Origin: CAVQNQ01 sp963714205
Lineage (GTDB): Bacteria > Acidobacteriota > Terriglobia > Bryobacterales > Bryobacteraceae
Assembly (NCBI GenBank): GCA_963714205.1
Contig: CAVQNQ010000004.1
Coordinates: 496,001-560,000 of the forward strand
Direction: 5' to 3'
Length of the DNA: 64,000 nucleotides
This document shows positions 52,864 through 62,938 of the stretch, piece after piece. The notes under the pieces were generated by a model. The model had not been told where the DNA came from. It did no database searches and saw only the letters and a list, made by a program, of their open reading frames with translations. How positions within the stretch are numbered: the stretch's first letter is position 1; the number at the start of each line of letters is the position of its first letter. The position numbers and the translations under genes were made by a program.

Positions 52864-54603
52864 ATGCAACCGCGGGATCTCATTGGCTGCACTTTTGTTG
52901 GCTGTCTCGCCCTGTTCGCGACCCAATGCTCCACCGAATCGGTCTCGACGGGCTCTACCTCCTCGGAGATGCCTCACTTGCGGAGGCAGGGAACCGCCAC
53001 GCAACTGGTCGTGGATGGCAAGCCATTCCTGGCCTTGGCGGGAGAACTGAACAACGACACTGCCACGAGCCTCAAGTACCTGGACCCGATATGGCCGAGG
53101 CTGGTGCGGGCGAAAATCAATACCGCCCTGGCGGGCGTTTCCTGGAATCAGATCGAAAGGGAGCAGGGGAAGTTCAACTTCAGCGTATTGGACGGCGTGA
53201 TCCAGGGAGCCAGGCGCCACAACTTGCATCTCGGGCTTCTGTGGTTCGCAAGCTGGAAGAACGGTTTGTCCAGCTATCCGCCCGACTGGGTGAAGAAGGA
53301 CTTCGAACGCTTCCCGCGCGCCCGGACACAGTCGGGCAAGACGATGGAACTCCTCACGCCACTGAGCGATGCCAACCGCGACGCCGATGCTCGCGCTTTT
53401 GCCGCCCTGATGCGGCACGTCAAGGAAGTGGACGGCCGCGAGCACACGGTCATCATGATCCAGGTGGAAAACGAAGTGGGAATGGTGGGCGATACCCGCG
53501 ACCGCTCGCCCTTGGCCAATCAGGCCTTCGCGGCGCCCGTGCCGAAGGAACTGATGGATTACCTTCAGCAGCACAAGGACACCCTGATTCCGGAGTTTCG
53601 CCAGGTTTGGCAGGCGGCCGGCTTCCAAACCTCCGGGACCTGGGAAGAGGTCTTCGGGCAGAACACCGCGACGGATGAGATTTTCATGGCCTGGAATTAT
53701 GCGCGCTATATCGGCCGCGTGGTCGAGGCCGGCAAAGCCGAATACCCGCTGCCGATGTTCGTGAACGCGGCGTTGATCAGAAACTACCCAATTTCCGAGG
53801 CAGTAGGGAAGAAACCCGAACCCGGCGCACCCCCGCGGTCCTTCAACTCCGGTGGCCCGATGGATGACGTGATGGACGTCTGGAGAGCCGGAGCGCCGCG
53901 GCTGGATATGCTATCGCCGGACGCTTACGGCAACTTCGCGGAGTTTTGCGCGAAGTACAGCCGGTCCGGGAACCCGCTGTTCATCCCCGAGACGCTGAAT
54001 GGAGCGGTAGGCGAGGCCAGAGTGCTCTACGCCTTCGGCCGCCACGATCTGATCGGTTACTCGGCGATGGGGGCCGTCGAGAGATCCGCGGCTCCCGATA
54101 CCGATCTGATCGGCAGCTACGACGTGATCGCGCAACTGACGCCCCTGATTCTGGAACACCAGGGGAACGGCACGATGTCCGCCGTCCTGCTCGGTCCAGA
54201 CGACCCGCCCCAGAAGATCCAACTGGGGAATTATACGCTGGAGGCCGCGTTCATTAAGCCTCGCGTTGCGCCTCTGACGCAACCGACGCCCATCCCGCCC
54301 AACACCTACGCGGCGGCACTCTTCATTGCGGCGGGGCCGGATGAGTACTTCGTGGCTGGCAGCGGCGTAACACTCAAGTTTTCGCCCAACACGCCGGGGC
54401 CGCCGCTCGCCGGATTGGCCACCGTGGAAGAAGGCAGTTTTGTGAACGGCCACTGGGTGCCCGGACGCCTGCTGGCCGGCGACAGCACCGAAGAGGGGGA
54501 GAGCATAACCCTGTCTTGGGCGCCGGGCAGTTGGGTGCCTTTCTACCGGCAACGCGTCAGTCCGGACGCCATCCAGCGGGTGACGCTGTACCGTTACCAG
54601 TGA
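52864..54603 (+). CDS. GH35-like beta-galactosidase lipoprotein with DUF5597 tail (paralogue 2)
   Basis: A 579-residue paralogue of the 45.9-47.6 kb gene. Lipoprotein-type signal (LFATQC), then the same order of blocks: LALAGELNNDTAT, LLWFASWKNGLSSYPPDWVK, MIQVENEVGMVGDTRD (acid/base E204) and PLFIPET (E376). It lacks the Ala/Pro insert of the other copy. GGAGGAAA precedes the ATG at 52864; the frame starts seven codons earlier. It precedes the PadR-RND operon by 73 bases but is probably separate. Confidence 0.83.
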   Translation: MQPRDLIGCTFVGCLALFATQCSTESVSTGSTSSEMPHLRRQGTATQLVVDGKPFLALAGELNNDTATSLKYLDPIWPRLVRAKINTALAGVSWNQIEREQGKFNFSVLDGVIQGARRHNLHLGLLWFASWKNGLSSYPPDWVKKDFERFPRARTQSGKTMELLTPLSDANRDADARAFAALMRHVKEVDGREHTVIMIQVENEVGMVGDTRDRSPLANQAFAAPVPKELMDYLQQHKDTLIPEFRQVWQAAGFQTSGTWEEVFGQNTATDEIFMAWNYARYIGRVVEAGKAEYPLPMFVNAALIRNYPISEAVGKKPEPGAPPRSFNSGGPMDDVMDVWRAGAPRLDMLSPDAYGNFAEFCAKYSRSGNPLFIPETLNGAVGEARVLYAFGRHDLIGYSAMGAVERSAAPDTDLIGSYDVIAQLTPLILEHQGNGTMSAVLLGPDDPPQKIQLGNYTLEAAFIKPRVAPLTQPTPIPPNTYAAALFIAAGPDEYFVAGSGVTLKFSPNTPGPPLAGLATVEEGSFVNGHWVPGRLLAGDSTEEGESITLSWAPGSWVPFYRQRVSPDAIQRVTLYRYQ

Positions 54604-54676
54604 GGCGTCCGGGCGCGTAAACATACAATTCGCGTTTGACAGAGAAGCTCTCCTCTGACAAGCTTTTCGTAATCGA

Positions 54677-55021
54677 GTGTCGAAAACGAAAAGCGATGAT
54701 CGCGAATCCGGAGGGGATCGCGAACTATATTCCGGCCTGATCCGGCTGCACGTCCTGCACCACGCCTCCCGGGAACCTATTTTCGGTTTGGGCATGGTGG
54801 AGGAACTGGCCCGCCACGGTTACCGCATCAGCCCCGGGACCCTCTACCCCCTGCTGCATGCTCTCGAGGAGAAGGGTTACTTGCGCTCCACCGAGCGGCG
54901 CAATGGCAAGTCTCTCCGTAAGATCTACCGGGCCACCGCACGCGGGCGCAAGGCGCTCGATCAAGCCGCCGTCAAGGTGCGGGAGTTGTTTCAGGAACTG
55001 GTCGAGGGCATGGAAACGTGA
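54677..55021 (+). CDS. PadR-family transcriptional regulator
   Basis: A 114-residue winged-helix protein with the PadR pattern IFGLGMVEELARHGYRISPG, TLYPLLHALEEKGYLRSTER. Start is GTG. It is the first gene of an operon with a TolC-like protein (GTGA overlap), an RND pump and a fusion protein, so it very likely represses that pump until an inducer binds. The Y-G-T-LYPLL block is the DNA-recognition part. Confidence 0.9.
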   Translation: MSKTKSDDRESGGDRELYSGLIRLHVLHHASREPIFGLGMVEELARHGYRISPGTLYPLLHALEEKGYLRSTERRNGKSLRKIYRATARGRKALDQAAVKVRELFQELVEGMET

Positions 55022-56415
55022 GCCAGCAAAGACGCCGCCGGGCGGGAACGTTCTTACTTGTAACGGCCGCGGTGCGCTGCCTGTGGGCGCAGCCGCCAGC
55101 CGCGCCGGAGACCCTCACGGTGGCGCAGGCCGTCGAGCGCGCGCTGCGGAACTACCCTTCCATTCAGGTCTCGCGGGAACAGGTGGGAGCGGCGGCCGCG
55201 GCCATCCGGCTGGCGCGCACGGCCTACCTGCCGCGTATCGACGCGCTGGCCATGGTGAACCGCGCCACGCGCAACAACCTGTTGGGCATGTCGCTGCCGC
55301 AAAGCACGATTCCCTCCATGTCCGGACCCGTGCTGGGCACCAACAATCTCGGGACGGCGTTTGGCAGCGCCATCGGGGCTCTGGTCACCTGGGAACCGTT
55401 CGACTTTGGATTGCGCCAGGCCAACCTCGCGGCGGCAGCCGCGGCGCGCGCCCAATCCGAAGCCGCCGTCAGGCGTACCGAGTTCGAGGTGGCCGCCACC
55501 ACCGCGGACGCTTGCCTCACGCTGGAGGCTTCCCGGGAGACGGTTCGCGCGGCCCAGGCAGGCGTGGAGCGGGCTCAGACCGTTCTGACCACCATCGCAG
55601 CCTTGGTCGGCGCGCAGCTTCGCCCCGGCGCCGATCAATCGCGTGCTGAGGCGGAACTGGCTGCCGCGCGCACCCAGATGATTCAAGCGCAGCAGGCCGT
55701 CGCGGTGGCCCGCGCCACCGTGGCGCAATTCGTGGGCGCCGCTCCCGCAGACATCGCGCTGGGCGCGCCGCGTCTGTTGGAACTGCCGCCCGCCGCCGCG
55801 CCGGCGCCGCTCGACGCTTCCGCCAATCCCGTGGCCCTGGAACAGAACGCCGCCCTCGATCACGCTAAGGCGCAGCTCGCCGCGCTCGAACGCTCCTACT
55901 TTCCCCGGTTTGCGCTGCAGGGCGCCGCTTATGCGCGCGGCAGCGGCGCGGAAACCAATGGCGCGCTGCTGGGCGGCCTCAACGGCCTGGCCCCCAGCGT
56001 TCAGAACTATGGCGTGGAATTTTCGGTAACGTTCCCGGTAGCGGATCTTCCGGCCGTCCAGGCGCGCGAGGCGGAGCAGGCAGCCATCGTGCGCGCCGAG
56101 GCCGCGCGCTACCGGCAGATCGCCGTTGACCTCGAAGCCGACTGGAACCGTGCCGTGGCCGCGCTCGGGGGCGCGCGCCAGGTGGCGGCCAATACTCCGG
56201 TACAGGTGGCCGCCGCGCGAGCCGCCGCCGACCAGGCCACCGCGCGCTATCGATCCGGCCTCGGCGTTATCGACGAAGTGGCGGAAGCCCAGCGGCTCCT
56301 CACGCAGGCCGAGATCGACGACGCCCTGGCGCGCCTGGGCGTCTGGCGCGCTCTGCTGGCCATCGCCACCGCGGCCGGCGACATGCGGCCCTTCCTGGCG
56401 GAGGTGAGTCCCTAA
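55018..56415 (+). CDS. TolC-like outer membrane efflux protein (operon 2)
   Basis: A 465-residue outer membrane factor with a signal peptide (ending CLWAQ) and two OEP repeats of long Ala-rich helices (about 30-240 and 265-455); LTVAQAVERALRNYPSIQVS is the family's opening block. It exports through the RND pump encoded next. GTG start overlapping the PadR stop. The RND start shares the final base of its stop codon (TAATG). Unlike the RND gene, it shows no frameshift. Confidence 0.9.
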   Translation: MSQQRRRRAGTFLLVTAAVRCLWAQPPAAPETLTVAQAVERALRNYPSIQVSREQVGAAAAAIRLARTAYLPRIDALAMVNRATRNNLLGMSLPQSTIPSMSGPVLGTNNLGTAFGSAIGALVTWEPFDFGLRQANLAAAAAARAQSEAAVRRTEFEVAATTADACLTLEASRETVRAAQAGVERAQTVLTTIAALVGAQLRPGADQSRAEAELAAARTQMIQAQQAVAVARATVAQFVGAAPADIALGAPRLLELPPAAAPAPLDASANPVALEQNAALDHAKAQLAALERSYFPRFALQGAAYARGSGAETNGALLGGLNGLAPSVQNYGVEFSVTFPVADLPAVQAREAEQAAIVRAEAARYRQIAVDLEADWNRAVAALGGARQVAANTPVQVAAARAAADQATARYRSGLGVIDEVAEAQRLLTQAEIDDALARLGVWRALLAIATAAGDMRPFLAEVSP

Positions 56416-59400
56416 TGCGCCTCGTCCTAGCCGCGCTGGCAAGGCCCGTTACCGTGGTGGTCGCGCTGGTCGCCATCGCGCTCTGCGCCCTGCTGGCCAT
56501 CCAGCGCATGCCGGTGGATATCTTCCCGCAGGTGGGCGATCCCGCCATTTACGTGGCGCAGCCCTATAGCGGCATGGACCCGGCGCAGATGGAAGGCTAC
56601 CTCACTTACTACTACGAGTATCACTTCCTCTACATCACCGGCATCGATCACGTCGAAAGCAAGAGCATCCAGGGCGCGGCGCTCATGAAGCTGGTGTTTC
56701 CACGAGGGCACCAACATGAGCCAGGCCATGTCGGAAACCGTCGGCTACGTGAACCGCGCCCGCTCCTTCATGCCTCCCGGAACCGTGCCGCCGTTCATCA
56801 CGCGCTTCGACGCCGGCAGCGTGGCCGTCGGCCTGCTGGTCTTCAGCAGCGCCACGCGCACCGCAAGGCGAACTGCAGGATTTCGCCATCAACCGCGTGC
56901 GCCCGCTCTTCGCCACGCTGCCCGGCGTTTCCGCGCCGCCGCCGTTCGGCGGAAACCAGCGGACCATCGTGGTCACGCTCGATCCCGACAAGCTCCAGCC
57001 AGTACCGGATCTCGCCCGAAGAGGCCATCGCCGCGGTCAGCAAGGCCACCCTGGTGATGCCTTCGGGCAACATGTGGACCGGCAGCATCGAGCGCATCGC
57101 CCGCACCAACGCCGCTCTGGGCGGCAACCTCTCCGAACTGCTGAGCACGCCCATCCGCCCGGTCTCCGGCACCACCGTTTATCTGCGCGACATCGGCACC
57201 ATCGAGAACGGCACCGATATCGTCACCGCCTACGCCCACGTCAACGGCAAGCGGACGGTCTATATCCCGGTCACCAAGCGCGCCGACGCCTCCACGCTGG
57301 CCGTCATCAACGCCGTCAAAGCGGCCATCCCCGATTTCAAGAAGGTGGTGCCGGACGACGTGGATGTGCGCCTCGAGTTCGATCAGTCGCCCTTCGTGGC
57401 CAATTCGATTCGCGGCCTGGTCATCGAAGGCCTGCTGGGCGCCGCGCTCACCGGCCTGATGGTGCTGATCTTCCTGCGCGACTGGCGCAGCGCGCTGATC
57501 GTGATCCTGAACATCCCGTTCGCGCTGCTGGGCGCCGTGGTTCTGCTGTGGGTCACCGGCCAGACGATCAACATCATGACGCTGGGCGGCCTCGCGCTGG
57601 CTGTCGGCGTGCTGGTGGACGAAGCCACCGTCGAGATCGAGAACATCCACACGCAAATGCTGCCGGGCGTTTCGCGGGCCCGCGCGGTGGTGGAGGCGTG
57701 CAGCCGCACGGCCATGGCGCGCCTGCTTTCCATGTTCTCGATCCTGGCGGTCTTCGTGCCCTCGTTCTTCATGATCGGGGTGGGCCGCCAGCTCTTCGTG
57801 CCGCTCTCGCTGGCGGTAGCGTTTTCGATGATCGCCTCCTACCTGCTTTCGAGCAGCCTGGTGCCGGTGTTCTCCACCTGGCTGATGCGCGAGGCGCATC
57901 GCGGCGAAGAGCGGCGCCTTTGACGTCGCGCTCTACGGCCGCTATCTGCGGGCGGTGCTGCGCTTGCGCTGGCCCTGGTGCTGGTCTACCTCGCATCCTC
58001 TATCGGGCTGCTCTTCCTTCTGCTGCCGCGCATGGGGACGGAGCTGTTTCCCGAATGCGGATGCCGCTCTGTTTCGCATGCGTCTGCGCGCGCCGGCGGG
58101 CACGCGCATCGAGGAGACCGAGCGCATGGTGCTTCACGCGCTGGATGTCATCGGCCGCGAAGCGGGGCCCGGCAACGTCGAAATCACCAGCGACTTCGTG
58201 GGCGTGGTGCCCTCCAGCTACCCCGTGGATCTGATCCACCTGTTCACCAGCGGGCCGCAGGAAGCCATCATCCAGGTCGCCCTCAAGCCCGACGCGCCGC
58301 GCGGCGAAGCGCTGCGCGAGCGCCTGCGCGAGAGCCTTGCACCGCGAACTGCCCGGCAGCACGATCTCATTCGAAGCCGGCGACATCGTCAGCCAGGTGA
58401 TGAGCTTCGGATCGCCCACGCCCATCGAGGTCGCGGTGCAGGGCATCAGCCTCGCGGACGATTACGCCTACGCGCAGAAGATCCGGGCGCAGATGGCCAG
58501 CCTGGGCTTCCTGCGCGATCTCCAGTTCGCGCAGGAGAGCAGCTATCCGACGCTCGACATCGCGATCGACCGCGACCGCGCCGGCCAGTTCGGCCTGACC
58601 ATGGCGGACGTGGTGCACTCGGTGGTGCCCGCCACTTCGTCCTCGCGCTTCACCGACCCCAACTACTGGCGCGATCCGAATTCCGGCAACGCCTTCCAGA
58701 TCCAGGTCGAGATCCCGCAAAACCGGATGCAGAGCGTCGAGCAGGTGGGCGACATCCCGGTAATGCGCGATGGCAGCCCGCAGCCGCGCCTCACCGACAT
58801 CGCCAGCCTCAAGCCGGGCACCATGCCCGGACTCATCGAACGCTACAACGGCCAGCACGTCGTCAGCCTCACCGCCAACATCCATGGGCTGACGCTGGGA
58901 GAAGCGGCGCGGCGGATCGATCGCGCGGTGGCCGCGGCCGGCGCGCCTCCGCGCGGCGTCACCGTACGGATGCGGGGCGAGATCCCGCCGCTCGAACAGA
59001 CGCATTTCCGGCTTGCGCACGGGCCTGCTGCTGGCGGTGCTGGCGATCTTTCTGCTGCTGTCGGCCAACTTCCAATCCATGCGCCTGGCCCTAGCCATCG
59101 TGCTGATCGTTCCCGCGGTGCTGTGCGGGGTGCTGGGTATGCTCCTCGCGACCGGCACCACGCTCAACGTTCAGTCGTTCATGGGCGCAATCATGGCGAT
59201 CGGTATCGCGGTGGCCAACTCGATCCTGCTGGTGACGTTCGCGGAGCGTTCCCGCCACGAAGGGCATTCACCGCGCGAGGCTGCCGAGGAGGGCGCGCGT
59301 GGCCGCTTGCGGGCCGTTTTGATGACCGCCGCGGCGATGATCTGCGGGATGGTGCCGATGGCCGTGGGATTGGGCGAAGGCGGCGCACAGGCGGCCCCGC

Positions 59401-59558
59401 TGGGCCGCGCGGTGATTGGCGGGCTGATCGTTTCGACCTTCGCCACACTCACCATCCTGCCTTCCATCTATGCGATTCTCCAGGGGCGGGCGGCCGCCAC
59501 TTCGCCGTCCCTCAACCCCATGGACCCTGCGAGCCGATACTATGATGCAAATCCGTAA
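56415..59558 (+). pseudogene. RND-family efflux pump (AcrB/CzcA-like) with eight frameshifts
   Basis: An RND inner-membrane pump of about 1045 residues, normal length, that can be read only by changing frame eight times. Extra bases lie at about 56700, 56863, 56999, 57915, 58056, 58336 and 59012, and one base is missing near 57973. Between breaks the protein is well conserved: MPVDIFPQVGDPAIYVAQPY, LRDWRSALIVILNIPFALLG, GGLALAVGVLVDEATVEIEN, TSDFVGVVPSSYPVDLIHLF and IMAIGIAVANSILLVTFAER. No nonsense substitutions or large deletions are seen. Flanking genes of the same operon are intact. The 59542 fusion-protein gene overlaps its end. Confidence 0.85.
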
Positions 59559-60639
59559 GCGCGCATTCTTGCCCCCAATAATGTTTATCCTGGCCGGGCT
59601 CGCCTGGCCCCAGGCCACTGCTCTGGCTCCGGTCATCGCGCGTCCCATGTCTCGCACCATTGACCTGCCGGCCGAACTTCTGCCGTTTCTGAGCGTATCG
59701 CTGCACGCCAAGGTGGCCGGGTATGTGGAACGCGTGCTGGTGGATCGCGGCAGCGCCGTGCGGGAGGGCGATCTCCTCATCGAGCTCGGTGCCCCGGAGC
59801 TCCAGGCGCAAATCGCCGAGGCCCACTCGAAGGTGCAGGCCGCCGAATCCGACCGGCTCCAGGCGGATGCTCAACTCGCGGCCGCCGAGAGCACCTATGA
59901 GCGGCTGAAGAAAGCGGCGGAGACGCCCGGCGCCGTAGCGGGCAATGAGCTGGTGCAGGTCGAAAAACAGGTGGAAGCCGCGCGCGCCCTGGTGCTTTCG
60001 CGCCGCGAGGCCAGCCGTGCCGCCCAATCCGCCGCCGATGCGCAGAAGAGCTTGCAGGCCTATCTCCGCATCACCGCGCCGTTCGAAGGCACCATCACAG
60101 ACCGCCTGGTGCACCCTGGCGCGCTGGCCGGTCCGCCCGCCGACGCGCCGCTGCTGGTGTTGCAACAGGTTTCGCATCTCCGGCTGGTTGTGCCGGTGCC
60201 GGAGGAAGATGTGGGCGGGGTGGTCCGCGGCGCAACCGTCTCGTTCCACGTTCCCGCTTATCCTGAGCGCACCTGGGCCGGAACGGTGGCGCGCATCGGC
60301 CACGCGCTCGACCGGGCCACCCGCACCATGCCCGTCGAACTGGATGTGACGAACCGCGATGGCTCGCTGGCGCCCGGAATGTATGCTAATGTCGCGTGGC
60401 CGGTGCGGCGTTCGCAGCCCTCGCTATGGGTGCCCCGCACGGCCGTGGTGACCACCACCGAACGAACATTTGTGATCCGCGACCGCGCGGGCTCCGCTGA
60501 ATGGGTGGATGTCCGCAAAGGCCCTTCGGAGGGAGACCTGGTGGAAGTGATCGGCAACCTCCGGCCGGGCGATCTGGTCGCCCGGCGTGGAACCGATGAG
60601 TTGCGCGAAGGCAGCGCCATGTCCACCCAGACGAAGTGA
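59542..60639 (+). CDS. RND efflux membrane fusion protein
   Basis: A 365-residue adaptor of the AcrA/CusB type: signal peptide (about 1-24), lipoyl halves (VSLHAKVAGYVERVLVDRGS and ITAPFEGTITDRLVHPGALA), a short coiled coil (about 95-170) and a beta-barrel (VVPVPEEDVGGVVRGATVSF). It would connect the RND pump and the TolC-like protein of this operon. The start overlaps the RND end by 17 bases; a second ATG follows at 59545. It converges with the MFS gene, eight bases apart. Confidence 0.9.
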   Translation: MMQIRKRAFLPPIMFILAGLAWPQATALAPVIARPMSRTIDLPAELLPFLSVSLHAKVAGYVERVLVDRGSAVREGDLLIELGAPELQAQIAEAHSKVQAAESDRLQADAQLAAAESTYERLKKAAETPGAVAGNELVQVEKQVEAARALVLSRREASRAAQSAADAQKSLQAYLRITAPFEGTITDRLVHPGALAGPPADAPLLVLQQVSHLRLVVPVPEEDVGGVVRGATVSFHVPAYPERTWAGTVARIGHALDRATRTMPVELDVTNRDGSLAPGMYANVAWPVRRSQPSLWVPRTAVVTTTERTFVIRDRAGSAEWVDVRKGPSEGDLVEVIGNLRPGDLVARRGTDELREGSAMSTQTK

Positions 60640-60647
60640 AGCTCTGC

Positions 60648-61904
60648 TTAGGCCGCCGCCGCCGCGCGGATCTTCGAGCCGCTCACTCCGTAGTAGAAGA
60701 CGTAGACGAAGCAAAGCGCCGGCACAATATAGGATAGGTGGATCCCGATGTGGTCCGCCAGGTAGCCCTGAATCGGCGGCATCACGGCTCCGCCTACGAT
60801 GGCCACGTTGACCAGGCCCGAGCCTTTCCCCGTCAGCGTACCCAGGTTCGATACGGCCAGCGCAAAGATAGTCGGAAACATGACCGATTCGAACAGGCCC
60901 ACCAGGACGATGCTCGCCACGGCGATCGCTCCCGTGGTCAGCATGGTCGTGAGGGTGAGGGCAAGGGCGATCACGGCGGCTACCGCCAGCACCCTTCCAC
61001 CCGGGATGGTGCGCATGATTGCCGTGCCCACCAGCCGGCCCACGATCATCCCGAGCCACAGCAGGGAAAGATAGCCGGCGGCCGTCTTGGGCGTCATGTT
61101 GCCGATCTCCGGCTGGGTCAGGTAATTGACGAACAGGGAGGTGACGCAGATCTCCGCGCCCACGTAAGCGAAGATCCCCACGGCCCCCAGCACCAGGTGC
61201 GAGTGCTTCCAAACACTGTCGCCAGGGGTCGGACGCGCGCTGGCCAGAGACGCCGGCAGGCTGAGCTTGAGCCGCGAGAGCACCAGCGCCAGAACCAGCA
61301 GGATGACGGCCATCACGAGGTAGGGCAATTTGACGGCTTGCGCGGCCGTGAGTCTCTGCCCCTCGTTCATCACCTCCGTGGTTGCGAGGGCGGAAAGGAA
61401 CAGCAGGCCGCCCAGGTAGGGCGCCAGCATCTGGCCCACCGAGTTAAACGCCTGCACCAGGTTCAGGCGGCTCGAGGCCCCGGCTGAAGGACCGAGCAAC
61501 GTGACGAAAGGATTGGCCGAGACCTGCAGCATGGTGACGCCGGCCGCCAGCACGAAAATGGCCGAGAGGAATACGCCGTAAGAAAGGAAATCCGCCGCCG
61601 GGTAGAAGAGCAGCGCGCCAGCCCCCATGACTCCCAGGCCCGCCACCATGGATTTCTGATAGCCCAGCTTAGCCATCAGAGCGGCCGCCGGCATCGACAA
61701 AACCAGGTAGGCCGAGAAGAAAGCGCTCTGGACCAGCGTCGATTGGCCGTAATTCAAATTGAAGATGGATTTCAGATGTGGCTGCAAGACCCCGTTCAGC
61801 GACGTGCCGAAGCCGAACAGGAAAAAAACCACGGCGGCCACCGCCATCGCGAAACCCGTGTTCTCTCGAGGGCCGGCATCTTTTGTGGGGGATGGTTGCG
61901 TCAT
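60648..61904 (-). CDS. Sugar MFS transporter, FucP/GluP-like
   Basis: A 418-residue major facilitator with twelve hydrophobic segments. FFLFGFGTSLNGVLQPHLK near helix 1, SANPFVTLLGP and LNLVQAFNSVGQMLAPYLGG are typical of the fucose/glucose-galactose proton symporter group. MTQPSPTKDAGP is taken as start; the frame runs on upstream through the ROK gene in the wrong frame. It follows the ROK kinase gene by 29 bases on the same strand, suggesting uptake of a free hexose that the kinase then phosphorylates. Confidence 0.88.
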   Translation of the reverse strand: MTQPSPTKDAGPRENTGFAMAVAAVVFFLFGFGTSLNGVLQPHLKSIFNLNYGQSTLVQSAFFSAYLVLSMPAAALMAKLGYQKSMVAGLGVMGAGALLFYPAADFLSYGVFLSAIFVLAAGVTMLQVSANPFVTLLGPSAGASSRLNLVQAFNSVGQMLAPYLGGLLFLSALATTEVMNEGQRLTAAQAVKLPYLVMAVILLVLALVLSRLKLSLPASLASARPTPGDSVWKHSHLVLGAVGIFAYVGAEICVTSLFVNYLTQPEIGNMTPKTAAGYLSLLWLGMIVGRLVGTAIMRTIPGGRVLAVAAVIALALTLTTMLTTGAIAVASIVLVGLFESVMFPTIFALAVSNLGTLTGKGSGLVNVAIVGGAVMPPIQGYLADHIGIHLSYIVPALCFVYVFYYGVSGSKIRAAAAA

Positions 61905-61933
61905 ACTCTCTCTTTCGTCGCTATACGCGTGGC

Positions 61934-62884
61934 CTAAACAAGCGTCGCGGATCCCGCTGCCTGGACCGGCGGAGCGGCCTGGAAGGGCAGATAGGCCGCT
62001 CCGAACAAGCCGGCATCGCTGCCCAGCGCGGCTTTCTCGATGCGCGGCCTGGTGTAGCGGTAGTTGAAGGAGCGTCGCTCGAGCTCGGCGAACATGGCCG
62101 GCGCGAACAGATCCCAGGCCGCCAAAGGCCCGCCGCTCAGCAGATACAGCGGAAAATTGAAGATCTGGTTGTAAGTGGCCAGGCAGATGCCCAGGGCCTT
62201 GCCCATGCACTCGAAGACTCTTCTCGCCAGCGGATTGCCTTGCATGGCTAGATCGTAGACATCCTTGGAGCTCAGGTTGTCTCCCAGGCTGAGGTGCCGG
62301 GCCATGGTCGATACGGCGGTTGCGGATGCGTGCTTTTCCAGGCACCCGTCGTTGCCGCAGGCGCATGGGTTGCCGTAGAGATCCACGGTGACGTGGCCCA
62401 GTTCGCCGGCCATGCCCATGCACCCGTGCATCACGCGGCCATCGGAGATAATGCCGCCGCCGATCCCGGTGCCCAGGGTCAGCAGCACCAGGTCGTTGAC
62501 GTCGCGGCCGGCGCCGATCCACTTTTCGCCCAGGGCCGCCGCATTAGCGTCGTTTTCCAGAATCACGGGGGCATTCAGGCGCTGCTGGAAGGCATCGCGG
62601 GCGGGGAAGTTGTCGAAGGGAGGAATGTTGGGGGAGGCCAGGATAGTGCCGGTCTCCATGACGATGAATCCTGGCAGCGCGATGCCGATGCCCGCCAGCT
62701 CGTCCGCGGCGCGCCGGTTCCTCAAGAAGAGCACCGCATCGACGAGGTCCTGGATAATGGCTTCCCGCCCGGCCGCGATATTGGTGGTGCCGTTCACCTT
62801 GTCGATCAGGCTTCCGTTGCTGTCGATGGCCGCGGCGCGGAAGTTCGTGCCGCCTAAATCCACGCCGATAGAGTATTTCGCCAT
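61934..62884 (-). CDS. ROK-family sugar kinase (glucokinase-like)
   Basis: A 316-residue ROK kinase. ATP-binding IGVDLGGTNFRAAAID, ENDANAAALGEKWIGAGRDV, TLGTGIGGGII, and the zinc site with GELGH-V and CACGNDGCLEKHAS are all present. No N-terminal helix-turn-helix, so it is an enzyme, not a repressor. It phosphorylates a hexose, probably glucose or an N-acyl-hexosamine. Its neighbours are a sugar MFS transporter and a sugar-binding lipoprotein. Confidence 0.92.
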   Translation of the reverse strand: MAKYSIGVDLGGTNFRAAAIDSNGSLIDKVNGTTNIAAGREAIIQDLVDAVLFLRNRRAADELAGIGIALPGFIVMETGTILASPNIPPFDNFPARDAFQQRLNAPVILENDANAAALGEKWIGAGRDVNDLVLLTLGTGIGGGIISDGRVMHGCMGMAGELGHVTVDLYGNPCACGNDGCLEKHASATAVSTMARHLSLGDNLSSKDVYDLAMQGNPLARRVFECMGKALGICLATYNQIFNFPLYLLSGGPLAAWDLFAPAMFAELERRSFNYRYTRPRIEKAALGSDAGLFGAAYLPFQAAPPVQAAGSATLV

Positions 62885-62938
62885 AGATAGGAATCATAAC
62901 AGAGGATGGCGGGGTGCCAGTTACAACCTGGAATCCTT

